From positions 1 to 5,507 of the forward strand of contig JAKSUE010000102.1 of the NCBI GenBank assembly GCA_024409165.1: a DNA stretch of 5,507 nt, in the 5' to 3' direction. The notes under the pieces were generated by a model. That model worked only from the letters and a program-made list of their open reading frames with translations. It ran no database searches and was not told where the DNA came from. The position numbers and the translations under genes were made by a program. This DNA is from an archaeon. Its GTDB lineage: Archaea; Methanobacteriota; Methanobacteria; Methanobacteriales; Methanobacteriaceae. Positions 1 through 5,392 of this stretch are shown piece after piece. How positions within the stretch are numbered: position 1 is the first letter of the stretch; each line of letters begins with the position of its first letter.

Positions 1-42
1 AAAAAAAAAAGAGAATTAAAATAGCTAAAATAAGCTATTTTA
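1..42 (-). terminator. Hairpin plus T10 terminator downstream of pyrB
   Basis: On the minus strand a 10-bp stem (bases 17-26 pair with 33-42, arms TAAAATAGCT and AGCTATTTTA, 6-base loop) is followed by a T-rich tail ending in ten T residues (bases 10 to 1). Oligo-T is the main intrinsic termination signal in archaea; the hairpin makes this one look almost bacterial. It lies about 60 bases past the pyrB stop and is the first strong T-run on this strand after hisG, so it is the likely 3' end of that transcript. The T-run touches the window edge and may be longer. Confidence 0.7.
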
Positions 43-67
43 TTTAAATTTATTTTGTTTTTGAGTT

Positions 68-92
68 TTTAATAGTTTACTAGTGAACTATT
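68..92. repeat. 25-bp intergenic repeat, left copy, near-palindrome centred on CTAG
   Basis: Bases 71-92 form a near-perfect inverted repeat with arms AATAGTTTA and TGAACTATT around CTAG. The single irregularity is a T opposite G (G-U in plus-strand RNA, A-C in minus-strand RNA). The same 22 bases plus the preceding TTT recur without change at 5172-5196. This copy begins 8 bases beyond the pyrB stop, between that stop and the terminator hairpin. It could be a dispersed repeat family, a protein-binding site or an RNA 3'-end hairpin; the sequence alone does not decide. Confidence 0.85.
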
Positions 93-99
93 AGTTTTA

Positions 100-1023
100 T
101 TATTTACATCTATGTTTGATTATGTTTTTTAAGATGGCCATTCTTACAGGAACTGCATTATTTGCTTGTTCAAAGTATTTATTGTATTTTGTATTATCTA
201 CATCATAATCAATTTCATTTACTCTTGGTAATGGATGCATAACAATGAGTTCTTTACCTTCGATTAATTCTCTGTTGATTAAATATGCGTCTTTAATTTG
301 TTCATATTCTTCAACATCAGGGAATCTTTCTTTTTGAATTCTTGTAACATATAATACATCAACTTCATCAATAACATCTTTTAAATTGTTTGTTTCTTTG
401 TATTTAATGTTATTTTCTTCAAGATCATGTAATGTTTCTTCAGGCATTCTTAATTCATCAGGAGAAACGAATGTCATTTTAACATCATAATAACCTAAAC
501 CATATGAGAGTGAATGTACAGTACGGCCGTATTTTAAGTCACCTATAAGTGCAATATTTAATCCATCAATACGACCAAAATGTTTTTTAATTGTGTATAA
601 ATCAAGTAAAGTTTGAGTTGGGTGTTGACCTGCACCATCTCCTGCATTAATTACAGGAACATCTACTATATCAGTTAAAAATTTACTAACACCTTCTAAA
701 GGATGTCTAATAACAATAGCATCTGAGTATCCTTCAATCATTTTAGCAGTATCAGCAATACTTTCACCTTTAGCTACAGAACATGCTGCTGTATCACCAA
801 GACCAATACAATTTCCTCCTAATCTTTTCATAGAAGTTTCAAAAGATAATCTTGTTCTTGTTGATGGTTCAAAAAACATCAAACCAAGAATTTTACCAGC
901 AAGTTCTTCGGATTTTTCTTCAGATTGAGCTACTTTTTCAAGTTTAGCAGCTTCATCAAGAATATATTCAATATCTTCACGTGAAAAATCTTTAATTGAT
1001 ATAACATTATTTAATTTAAAAAT
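100..1023 (-). CDS. pyrB: Aspartate carbamoyltransferase catalytic chain, apparent ATT start
   Basis: Condenses carbamoyl phosphate with L-aspartate to carbamoyl-aspartate, the committed step of pyrimidine synthesis in the cytoplasm. Numbering from the proposed start gives 307 residues, normal for the family. Key active-site elements are present: STRTR at 54-58, S82 and K85 of the KGES loop, R106, HPTQ at 134-137, R167, R228 and Q230, and PLPR at 264-267. These positions fall within one or two residues of the E. coli enzyme. The first ATG/TTG codons in frame (877-882) sit just before the STRTR loop and would delete the first 47 residues. The upstream frame is open and reads FKLNNVISIKDFSREDIEYI, typical of PyrB N-termini. 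The only codon fitting the Shine-Dalgarno is ATT at 1021-1023. A regulatory chain (pyrI) is not in the window. The product call is near certain; the start codon is the odd part. Confidence 0.95.
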   Translation of the reverse strand: MFKLNNVISIKDFSREDIEYILDEAAKLEKVAQSEEKSEELAGKILGLMFFEPSTRTRLSFETSMKRLGGNCIGLGDTAACSVAKGESIADTAKMIEGYSDAIVIRHPLEGVSKFLTDIVDVPVINAGDGAGQHPTQTLLDLYTIKKHFGRIDGLNIALIGDLKYGRTVHSLSYGLGYYDVKMTFVSPDELRMPEETLHDLEENNIKYKETNNLKDVIDEVDVLYVTRIQKERFPDVEEYEQIKDAYLINRELIEGKELIVMHPLPRVNEIDYDVDNTKYNKYFEQANNAVPVRMAILKNIIKHRCK

Positions 1024-1032
1024 ATTATTACT

Positions 1033-1037
1033 CTCCT
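1033..1037 (-). promoter_or_regulatory. Shine-Dalgarno AGGAG that fixes the pyrB start at ATT
   Basis: The minus strand reads CAGGAGAG, followed by TAATAAT and then ATT. The gap from AGGAG to the ATT is 9 bases, an ordinary spacing. No comparable site precedes the internal TTG/ATG pair at 877-882, where the sequence is family-conserved coding sequence. The site therefore supports initiation at the ATT codon at 1021-1023. Confidence 0.7.
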
Positions 1038-1050
1038 GATTTTTAATGTT

Positions 1051-1058
1051 TATATAAA
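1051..1058 (-). promoter_or_regulatory. Candidate TATA box upstream of pyrB
   Basis: TTTATATA on the minus strand matches the archaeal TATA consensus. A start site about 25 bases downstream would fall at or just past the Shine-Dalgarno, which is awkward. A second candidate, AATTATACTT around 1069-1078, would put the start near 1047 and keep the Shine-Dalgarno in the leader. The background is so A+T-rich that neither box is secure. Confidence 0.3.
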
Positions 1059-1139
1059 ATTTAATTTAAGTATAATTTAAAACTTTCTTATTTTATTATA
1101 ATTTAGACTTTTTTAATTCATATAGTTTAGAATTTAATT

Positions 1140-2036
1140 TTAGTCTATTAATCTGTTGGATAATACTCCAATATCCTCTATTTCAACTTCAACAGTCTCT
1201 CCAATTTTAATTTGACCCACACCAGGTGGTGTTCCTGTAGCTATTACATCTCCAGGATTTAATGTCATAACTTTTGATATAAAACTAACTAATTCATAAG
1301 CTCCAAAGACCATATTTGAAGTGTTTGAATTTTGTCTAATTTCAGTTTGATTTTTTATTTCTGAGTTAATTTTATTGTCTTTTTTTACACTTGCAATGGT
1401 ACTCTTAGAGTTACTATTTTTAAGAATTCTTGTTATTATTTTTTGATTTTGTGGATTTAATTCTGTTTCTATAACAGGACCTATTGGGGCAAAGGTATCA
1501 AAACTTTTTCCTCTTGTCCATTGTTCATCATATCTTTGAACATCTCTTGCTGTAACATCGTTTATTATTGTATATCCAAAAATATAATCTTTACTTTGGT
1601 CTACTTCTATATTTTTAGCTTTTTTTCCAATTACAATAGCTAATTCACCTTCATAATCAATTTCATTACTCATTTCAGGTTTAATAATATCATCATTATT
1701 TCCAATAACTGATGTAGAAGGTTTTATGAATAATTTAGGAGTATCTGGAAGTTCCATATTTAATTCTTCAGCATGATCTTTATAATTAAGGCCAATACAG
1801 ACAATTTTAGATGGTGAAACTGGACTGATTATTTTAATATCTTCTAAATTATATGAATTATCAACATCTTTAATAATTTCATCATAATCTTGATTAAAAT
1901 AATCTAAAATATCATTTTTTAATCCAAATACTTTATTATTTTCTAAGTATCCACTTTTGATATTGCTATTATGATGATTGTTATTGTTATTTTTGTTTTT
2001 TTCACCATCATTATCTTTAAATCTTAAGAATTTCAT
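1140..2036 (-). CDS. Fumarylacetoacetate hydrolase family protein with Asn-rich insertions
   Basis: FAH-superfamily enzyme (FAHD1/acylpyruvase or 2-hydroxyhepta-2,4-diene-1,7-dioate isomerase type), 298 residues. The family cleaves or isomerises beta-diketo or oxo-acids using a divalent metal. The catalytic domain starts near residue 67. Visible elements are IGLNYKDHAEE (81-91, with His88), metal ligands Glu129 and Glu131 in DYEGELA, Asp160 in NDVTARD, RGKSFD (175-180) and GTPPGVG (268-274). The start is supported by MKFLRF, a usual opening for archaeal members, with a weak GGAAG ahead of it. Two low-complexity segments interrupt the expected pattern: an Asn/His-rich run at about 12-25 and an Asn/Lys/Ser-rich insertion at about 205-233, just before the conserved NSNTSNM segment. 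All metal ligands are intact, so it is probably active. The physiological substrate is unknown; nothing in the hisG and pyrB context specifies it. Confidence 0.9.
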   Translation of the reverse strand: MKFLRFKDNDGEKNKNNNNNHHNSNIKSGYLENNKVFGLKNDILDYFNQDYDEIIKDVDNSYNLEDIKIISPVSPSKIVCIGLNYKDHAEELNMELPDTPKLFIKPSTSVIGNNDDIIKPEMSNEIDYEGELAIVIGKKAKNIEVDQSKDYIFGYTIINDVTARDVQRYDEQWTRGKSFDTFAPIGPVIETELNPQNQKIITRILKNSNSKSTIASVKKDNKINSEIKNQTEIRQNSNTSNMVFGAYELVSFISKVMTLNPGDVIATGTPPGVGQIKIGETVEVEIEDIGVLSNRLID

Positions 2037-2048
2037 TTAAAACTTCCA

Positions 2049-2115
2049 TTGTTATTATTAATCTATTATTATTAGAATGTTATTAGAATATTATTGTTAT
2101 TATGACTGTTATTAT
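2049..2115. repeat. TTATTA/TTATTG low-complexity spacer between hisG and the FAH gene
   Basis: The gap is built largely of TTATTA and TTATTG words and contains an 11-base-period direct repeat, TTATTAGAAT at 2069-2078 and again at 2080-2089. The same kind of word continues into the FAH reading frame near 1971-1990, where it encodes asparagines. The minus strand here has no T-run, so hisG transcripts could read through into the FAH gene. I see no convincing separate promoter. Confidence 0.6.
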
Positions 2116-2979
2116 TTATTGAATAATTCTTTCAATTGGGAGTACTAAAATATCACGAGCTCCAGCATTACGGAGGTCGTTTATGAGTTCAAATACTTCT
2201 TCTTCATCTACTACTGCTTGGACGGCCATTGTTTCTTCTTCAGATAAAACTTCAGAGATGGTTGGTCCACTCATAGCAGGCATAACTTTTTGAACATCAC
2301 ATAATTTGTCTTTTGCAACATTCATCATAACTAATTTTTTTCTTTCAGCTTCAAGTACACCTTTAATACTTGTACTTACAGCTTCAACTAAATTAGTTTT
2401 TTCATTGTATGAATCATTATTAGCTATTAATTTAATTGAACTTTCTAAGATAATTTCTACAATTTTTAAATGATTCATATTTAAAGTTGTACCTGTACTT
2501 GTTAAATCAGTTATAGCATCAGCTACTCCAATAAATGGAGCTATTTCAGTTGATCCAGTTAATTTAACGATTTTTATATCTAAATTATTTTCTTCAAAGT
2601 ATTTTTTTGTAAGATTTGGGAATTCAGTAGCTACTGTCATTCCATCTTTTAAATCTTTTATACTATTAATATCTGAATTTTCAGGTGATGCAAGAACAAG
2701 TTTGGTTTGTCCAAATTTTAAATCATTAAGGATTTTTACATCAGCTTCAGCTTCATTAATAAGGTCTAAACCTGTAATTCCCATATCACAAATTCCTTCA
2801 GCAACAAATTCAGGAATATCAGCAGCTCTTGCAAACATTACATCAATATCTTTATTATGAGTAGATGAGAATAATTTTCTATTACTTGCATCTTTAAGTC
2901 CAAGTCCTGCTTTTTCAAGTATATTTACAGCAGGATTACTAATTCTACCTTTTGATGGTATAGCAATTTTAAGTTTCAT
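2116..2979 (-). CDS. hisG: ATP phosphoribosyltransferase, long form
   Basis: Catalyses the first step of histidine biosynthesis: ATP plus PRPP gives phosphoribosyl-ATP. The 287-residue length is that of the long form, which carries its own C-terminal regulatory ACT-like domain and needs no HisZ partner. The catalytic part covers roughly residues 1-212, with the N-terminal IAIPSKGR, the ARAADIPEFV and CDMGITGLD segments, and the PRPP-binding motif DAITDLTSTGTTL (154-166). The regulatory domain covers about 213-287, including the conserved VMPAMSGPTIS (232-242) and ending GARDILVLPIERII. In the long-form family this domain mediates histidine feedback inhibition. The ATG start has a strong AGGAG 7 bases ahead. 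No other his gene is in the window, so hisG stands apart from a his operon here. Confidence 0.96.
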   Translation of the reverse strand: MKLKIAIPSKGRISNPAVNILEKAGLGLKDASNRKLFSSTHNKDIDVMFARAADIPEFVAEGICDMGITGLDLINEAEADVKILNDLKFGQTKLVLASPENSDINSIKDLKDGMTVATEFPNLTKKYFEENNLDIKIVKLTGSTEIAPFIGVADAITDLTSTGTTLNMNHLKIVEIILESSIKLIANNDSYNEKTNLVEAVSTSIKGVLEAERKKLVMMNVAKDKLCDVQKVMPAMSGPTISEVLSEEETMAVQAVVDEEEVFELINDLRNAGARDILVLPIERIIQ

Positions 2980-2986
2980 AATAATT

Positions 2987-2991
2987 CTCCT
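2987..2991 (-). promoter_or_regulatory. Shine-Dalgarno of hisG
   Basis: AGGAG on the minus strand (within TTTAGGAGAATT) lies 7 bases before the ATG at 2977-2979. It is the strongest ribosome site in the window and confirms this start, which also matches the family N-terminus MKLKIAIPSKGR. Confidence 0.8.
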
Positions 2992-3015
2992 AAATTTTAA
3001 TCATTTTTTAATCAT

Positions 3016-3044
3016 CTATATTTTTCTTTTTAATAATTATTAAA
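3016..3044 (-). promoter_or_regulatory. Candidate hisG promoter with adjacent 16-bp perfect palindrome
   Basis: On the minus strand GAAAAATATAG (TATA core 3017-3022, purine-rich BRE-like bases before it) would place transcription start near 2994, giving a short leader that still includes the Shine-Dalgarno. Immediately upstream, 3029-3044 is a perfect palindrome, TTTAATAATTATTAAA, in a position where an archaeal regulator could act. A second possible TATA lies at 3067-3075 (TATATATTA). A palindrome of this length in such A+T-rich DNA can arise by chance, so its role is speculative. Confidence 0.35.
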
Positions 3045-3120
3045 TGTATTATTTATTTTAAGATAATAATATATACTAAAAGTTATAAATTTAATTTTAA
3101 TATAATTAACATTTTTAATA

Positions 3121-3148
3121 TATTATTTAATATCTATTATTTAATATC
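3121..3148 (+). repeat. Perfect 14-bp tandem duplication in the divergent intergenic region
   Basis: TATTATTTAATATC occurs twice head to tail at 3121-3134 and 3135-3148. Each copy contains the TATA-like word TTTAATATC. The downstream copy lies about 30 bases before the TTG at 3176, the usual TATA-to-start distance for a leaderless archaeal transcript. It may be a duplicated promoter element or simply slippage in A+T-rich DNA. Confidence 0.6.
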
Positions 3149-3175
3149 ATTATGTTAATTTTTGTTACTTAACTG

Positions 3176-3679
3176 TTGAATTTTATTTTATTAAATGAAA
3201 ATATGATTGGATTAATACTTTTATTATCTGGGCTTGTTATTGATACATTTATTTTAACAAGTGTTAATGGATTTTCTATTAAGGAAAATCTTAAAACTTA
3301 TCTTGGTATTGAAACTACTTTAAGTATTGTTGGTTTTTTAATAGGTAGTGTTATTTTACTTTATGTTCCTTCTGATACTTTTAAATTCGTCTGTGGTGTG
3401 ATTATTATTATAATCCAACTTATAGATATATATGGTTTTGATTTCCCAGAGAAAGTTAATGCATTATTACTTGGTTCTGATAGTCTTGTTGTTTTTGCTA
3501 CTTTAGATTGGTTCTATATTCCTGTACTTTTTGTATTTGAGTTTTGTGCAATTGTTTTAGGTTCTTATATTGGTCCTAAGATTATGAAATATGTTCCTGA
3601 AATGGTTCAAGAATATGCAAGTAATATTGTAATGATTATAATTGGTATTACTTTAATGCTACATTTATTAGTTTTATAA
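3176..3679 (+). CDS. Six-helix membrane protein, possibly distant MntP-like
   Basis: Small hydrophobic protein, 167 residues from TTG or 158 from the in-frame ATG at 3203. Roughly six membrane segments are visible, near residues 11-30, 46-64, 70-86, 98-113, 114-134 and 149-167. The two halves look related: each opens with a helix bearing an Asp (SGLVIDTF with Asp23, LLGSDSLVVF with Asp102) and has a later helix with a Gly-rich end (VGFLIGSVI, VLGSYIGPKI). This resembles the internal duplication and acidic-residue motifs of MntP-type manganese exporters and the wider LysE-like transporter group. That is inference from pattern, not a confident family match. The start is uncertain: neither candidate has a Shine-Dalgarno, so a leaderless message is possible. 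It is divergent from hisG, with dadD 92 bases downstream. Function unknown. Confidence 0.8.
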   Translation: MNFILLNENMIGLILLLSGLVIDTFILTSVNGFSIKENLKTYLGIETTLSIVGFLIGSVILLYVPSDTFKFVCGVIIIIIQLIDIYGFDFPEKVNALLLGSDSLVVFATLDWFYIPVLFVFEFCAIVLGSYIGPKIMKYVPEMVQEYASNIVMIIIGITLMLHLLVL

Positions 3680-3698
3680 ATTTATTATTATTTTATTA

Positions 3699-3705
3699 TT
3701 TTTTT
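3699..3705 (+). terminator. T7 run after the membrane protein gene
   Basis: Seven consecutive T residues lie 20 bases past the stop codon, within a longer T-rich stretch beginning at 3680. This is a plausible archaeal oligo-T terminator that would separate the membrane protein gene from dadD. There is no hairpin. Confidence 0.4.
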
Positions 3706-3762
3706 ATTTAATTTAACTACTAAATTAATTATTAAATTTTATTTATATTATTAATTTTATAT

Positions 3763-3768
3763 GGTGAT
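3763..3768 (+). promoter_or_regulatory. Shine-Dalgarno GGTGAT of dadD
   Basis: GGTGAT is complementary to the 3' end of archaeal 16S rRNA (ATCACC) and sits 3 bases before the ATG at 3772-3774. It uses a different part of the anti-Shine-Dalgarno from the AGGAG of hisG and pyrB, which accounts for the shorter gap. A TTTATATTA box at 3742-3750 is too close to be the promoter if this site is to lie in the message; A/T-rich candidates further upstream cannot be ranked. Confidence 0.65.
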
Positions 3769-3771
3769 AAG

Positions 3772-5097
3772 ATGGAATCTCAAGAGATTTTAATTAAAGA
3801 TGCAACTATTTTAAATCCATTAGGAAATGGAGAATGTGAAGAAAAATCAGCTTCTGTTTTAATTAAAGATGATAAAATAGCTGAAATAGCTAGTGATATT
3901 GATGAAGGAGTTGATAAGGTAATTGATGCTAAGGGTAAAATTTTAATGCCTGGTTTTGTAAATACTCATACTCACTTATCAATGACTATTCTTAGAGGAA
4001 TTGCAGATGATATGGCTTTAGATACTTGGTTAAATGATCATATTTGGCCTATGGAAGCTCATTTAAACAGAGATTATTGTTATGCTGGGGCTTTACTTGG
4101 TGCTCTTGAAATGATTAAATCTGGTACTACTGCATTTTCTGATATGTACTTCTATATGGATGGTGTAGCTCAAGCTGTAGATGAAGCTGGTATTCGTGGT
4201 GTTTTATCTTATGGTATGATTGATTTTGGAGATGCTGAAAAACGTGAAAATGAATTTAAAGAAAATATTTCTTTAATTAAAGATTTCAATAATACAGCAG
4301 ACGGTAGAATCACCACTATGTTTGGTCCACACTCTTGTTATACTGCATCTGTTGACCTTCTTGAAAGAGTTAGAAAAGAAGCAGATAAATACAATGTTGG
4401 TATCCACATTCATATGAATGAAACAATGAAGGAAATCAACGATGTTGGTGAAGCTCATGATAATAAAAGACCGTTTGAGTTATTAGATAGTATCGACTTC
4501 TTAGGGGACGATGTTGTAGCTGCTCACTGTGTATGGTTAGATGAAAATGAGATAAACTTGATTAAAAACAATGGTGTAAGTGTTGCTCACAACCCATGTA
4601 GTAATATGAAACTTGCATCAGGTGCAGCACCTGTTGGTGAATTACTTGAGCAAGGAATTTGTGTAAGTCTTGGTACTGATGGTGCATCATCAAATAATAA
4701 TCTTGATATGTTTGATGAAATGAAATTCGCTTCCCTTTTAGCAAAAGTTTCAACCTTAAACCCATCTGTATTAAATGCTAATGAAGTAGTTAATATGGCT
4801 ACTGTTAACGGCGCAAAAGCATTAAATCTTAAAGATGTAGGTACAATTGAAGTAGGTAAAAAAGCAGACTTAATTTTAGTTGATACTAACGCTGCTAATA
4901 TGACTCCTCAAAGTAACCTCCTTGCATCTAATATTGTCTACTCAGCAAACGGATCTAATGTAGATACTACTATTTGTAATGGTAAAATATTAATGGAAAA
5001 TAAAAAAGTTTTAACTCTTGATGAAACAGACGTTTTAGCTAAAGCAAAAGTAGCTATTGCTAAAATGAAAGAGCTTAGAGCTGCAGATGTTGAATAA
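3772..5097 (+). CDS. dadD: 5'-deoxyadenosine deaminase (MtaD/DadD amidohydrolase)
   Basis: Metal-dependent deaminase of the amidohydrolase superfamily (MtaD/DadD/SAH deaminase group), 441 residues. The characterised Methanocaldococcus enzyme acts on 5'-deoxyadenosine and also on S-adenosylhomocysteine, methylthioadenosine and adenosine, giving the inosine forms. These are by-products of radical-SAM and methyl-transfer reactions, so this is a salvage or recycling step. Visible elements are an N-terminal beta-sandwich strand set (1-60), the HTH metal pair His66/His68 in GFVNTHTHLSM, GPHSCY (185-190), His214 and Glu217 in IHIHMNET, His252 in AAHCVW, and Asp303 in GTDGASSNNNLD. The C-terminal GKKADLILVD (363-371) closes the sandwich domain. 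All expected ligands are present. The start is fixed by GGTGAT. The exact substrate preference cannot be read from sequence; annotation as a generic MTA/SAH deaminase would be equally fair. Confidence 0.92.
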   Translation: MESQEILIKDATILNPLGNGECEEKSASVLIKDDKIAEIASDIDEGVDKVIDAKGKILMPGFVNTHTHLSMTILRGIADDMALDTWLNDHIWPMEAHLNRDYCYAGALLGALEMIKSGTTAFSDMYFYMDGVAQAVDEAGIRGVLSYGMIDFGDAEKRENEFKENISLIKDFNNTADGRITTMFGPHSCYTASVDLLERVRKEADKYNVGIHIHMNETMKEINDVGEAHDNKRPFELLDSIDFLGDDVVAAHCVWLDENEINLIKNNGVSVAHNPCSNMKLASGAAPVGELLEQGICVSLGTDGASSNNNLDMFDEMKFASLLAKVSTLNPSVLNANEVVNMATVNGAKALNLKDVGTIEVGKKADLILVDTNAANMTPQSNLLASNIVYSANGSNVDTTICNGKILMENKKVLTLDETDVLAKAKVAIAKMKELRAADVE

Positions 5098-5103
5098 TTA
5101 TTA

Positions 5104-5127
5104 TTCTTCATCTTTTATTCTTTTTTT
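5104..5127 (+). terminator. T-rich terminator after dadD
   Basis: A pyrimidine-rich stretch starting soon after the dadD stop ends in T7 at 5121-5127, with further T-rich sequence to about 5150. This is the expected archaeal oligo-T signal for the plus strand. There is no stem-loop immediately before it. Confidence 0.55.
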
Positions 5128-5171
5128 AAATATTCTTTCCTTATTTTCTTATTAAAACTTATTTTACTTAG

Positions 5172-5196
5172 TTTAATAGTTTACTAGTGAACTATT
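5172..5196. repeat. 25-bp intergenic repeat, right copy
   Basis: Identical to 68-92, including the one asymmetric T/G position and the leading TTT, and in the same orientation. It lies 75 bases past the dadD stop. In plus-strand RNA it could fold as a 9-bp stem (one G-U pair) capped by CUAG. Because pyrB and dadD point opposite ways, the element is in opposite orientation relative to the gene it follows in each case. Confidence 0.85.
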
Positions 5197-5300
5197 GTTG
5201 GGCATATAAATTATTATTTGTGTGCGTAACTTGTTTTGATTTTTCTACTTTTTGGTAGTGATAAATTCTTGTTTATCGTCCTAAAGAAAAAAGAAAAAAA
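5197..5300 (+). other. Gene-free segment with possible promoter and small hairpins
   Basis: No credible reading frame. GGGCATATAAATT at 5200-5212 contains a TATA-like box (5205-5212), and the following TGTGTGCG is unusually G+C-rich for this window. Two small stem-loops follow in series, CTAC/GTAG (5245-5248 with 5255-5258) and GATAAA/TTTATC (5260-5265 with 5272-5277). GTCCTAA (5278-5284) comes next, and it can pair with TTAGGAC at 5301-5307 across an A/G-only loop. The succession of promoter-like box and hairpins suggests a non-coding RNA or a leader for a gene beyond the window. I cannot choose between these, or rule out a plain intergenic spacer. Confidence 0.35.
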
Positions 5301-5345
5301 TTAGGACACCTCCCTAAAATTAGCATACTAAAAATAGTGTCCTAA
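5294..5345 (-). terminator. Hairpin A (first 92-bp unit); on minus strand a stem followed by T7CT6
   Basis: TTAGGACAC (5301-5309) pairs with GTGTCCTAA (5337-5345), a 9-bp stem with 27 unpaired bases. Read on the minus strand, the stem is followed directly by TTTTTTTCTTTTTTC, a good terminator shape for a gene entering from the right edge. Read on the plus strand it could be part of a structured RNA, with A/G-rich single-stranded flanks. A terminator for a convergent gene is the simplest reading, but that gene lies outside the window. Confidence 0.5.
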
Positions 5346-5368
5346 AAACATGCCAAAAAGAAGAGCAA
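5301..5368. repeat. First copy of a 92-bp-period repeat unit
   Basis: Conserved elements of the unit are AGGACACC at the start, TGTCCT 37 bases further on, a following AAAA tract and AAAAAGAAGAG (5355-5365). Each reappears exactly 92 bases downstream. The loop between the stem arms is poorly conserved but the same length. Similarity fades after about base 5368. Confidence 0.7.
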
Positions 5369-5392
5369 ATTAATGATATTTTCCATGTAAAA

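Noticed and set aside
100..882. pyrB starting at the internal TTG/ATG at 877-882
   Set aside because: This would remove 47 conserved residues and begin just before the STRTR active-site loop. The frame upstream is open, family-like and preceded by AGGAG.
2116..2979. Short-form HisG needing HisZ
   Set aside because: The length of 287 residues and the C-terminal regulatory segment with VMPAMSGPTIS and GARDILVLPIERII identify the long form.
4273..4458. 61-residue reading frame on the minus strand inside dadD
   Set aside because: It lies wholly within the well-supported dadD gene on the opposite strand, has no ribosome site or family resemblance, and its composition is what the complement of that coding sequence would give.
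4562..4765. 67-residue reading frame on the minus strand inside dadD
   Set aside because: It is antisense to the conserved H252-D303 region of dadD; the His/Gln-rich translation is a shadow of the real codons.
68..5196. The 25-bp direct repeats as ends of a mobile element or attL/attR
   Set aside because: The enclosed genes are ordinary metabolism with uniform composition, and no integrase or transposase is present; a dispersed intergenic repeat is more likely.
5290..5320. Minus-strand AGGGAGGTG as a Shine-Dalgarno for a gene reading left
   Set aside because: No ATG, GTG or TTG follows at a workable distance; the sequence runs into the stem and a T-run. It is better explained as part of hairpin A.
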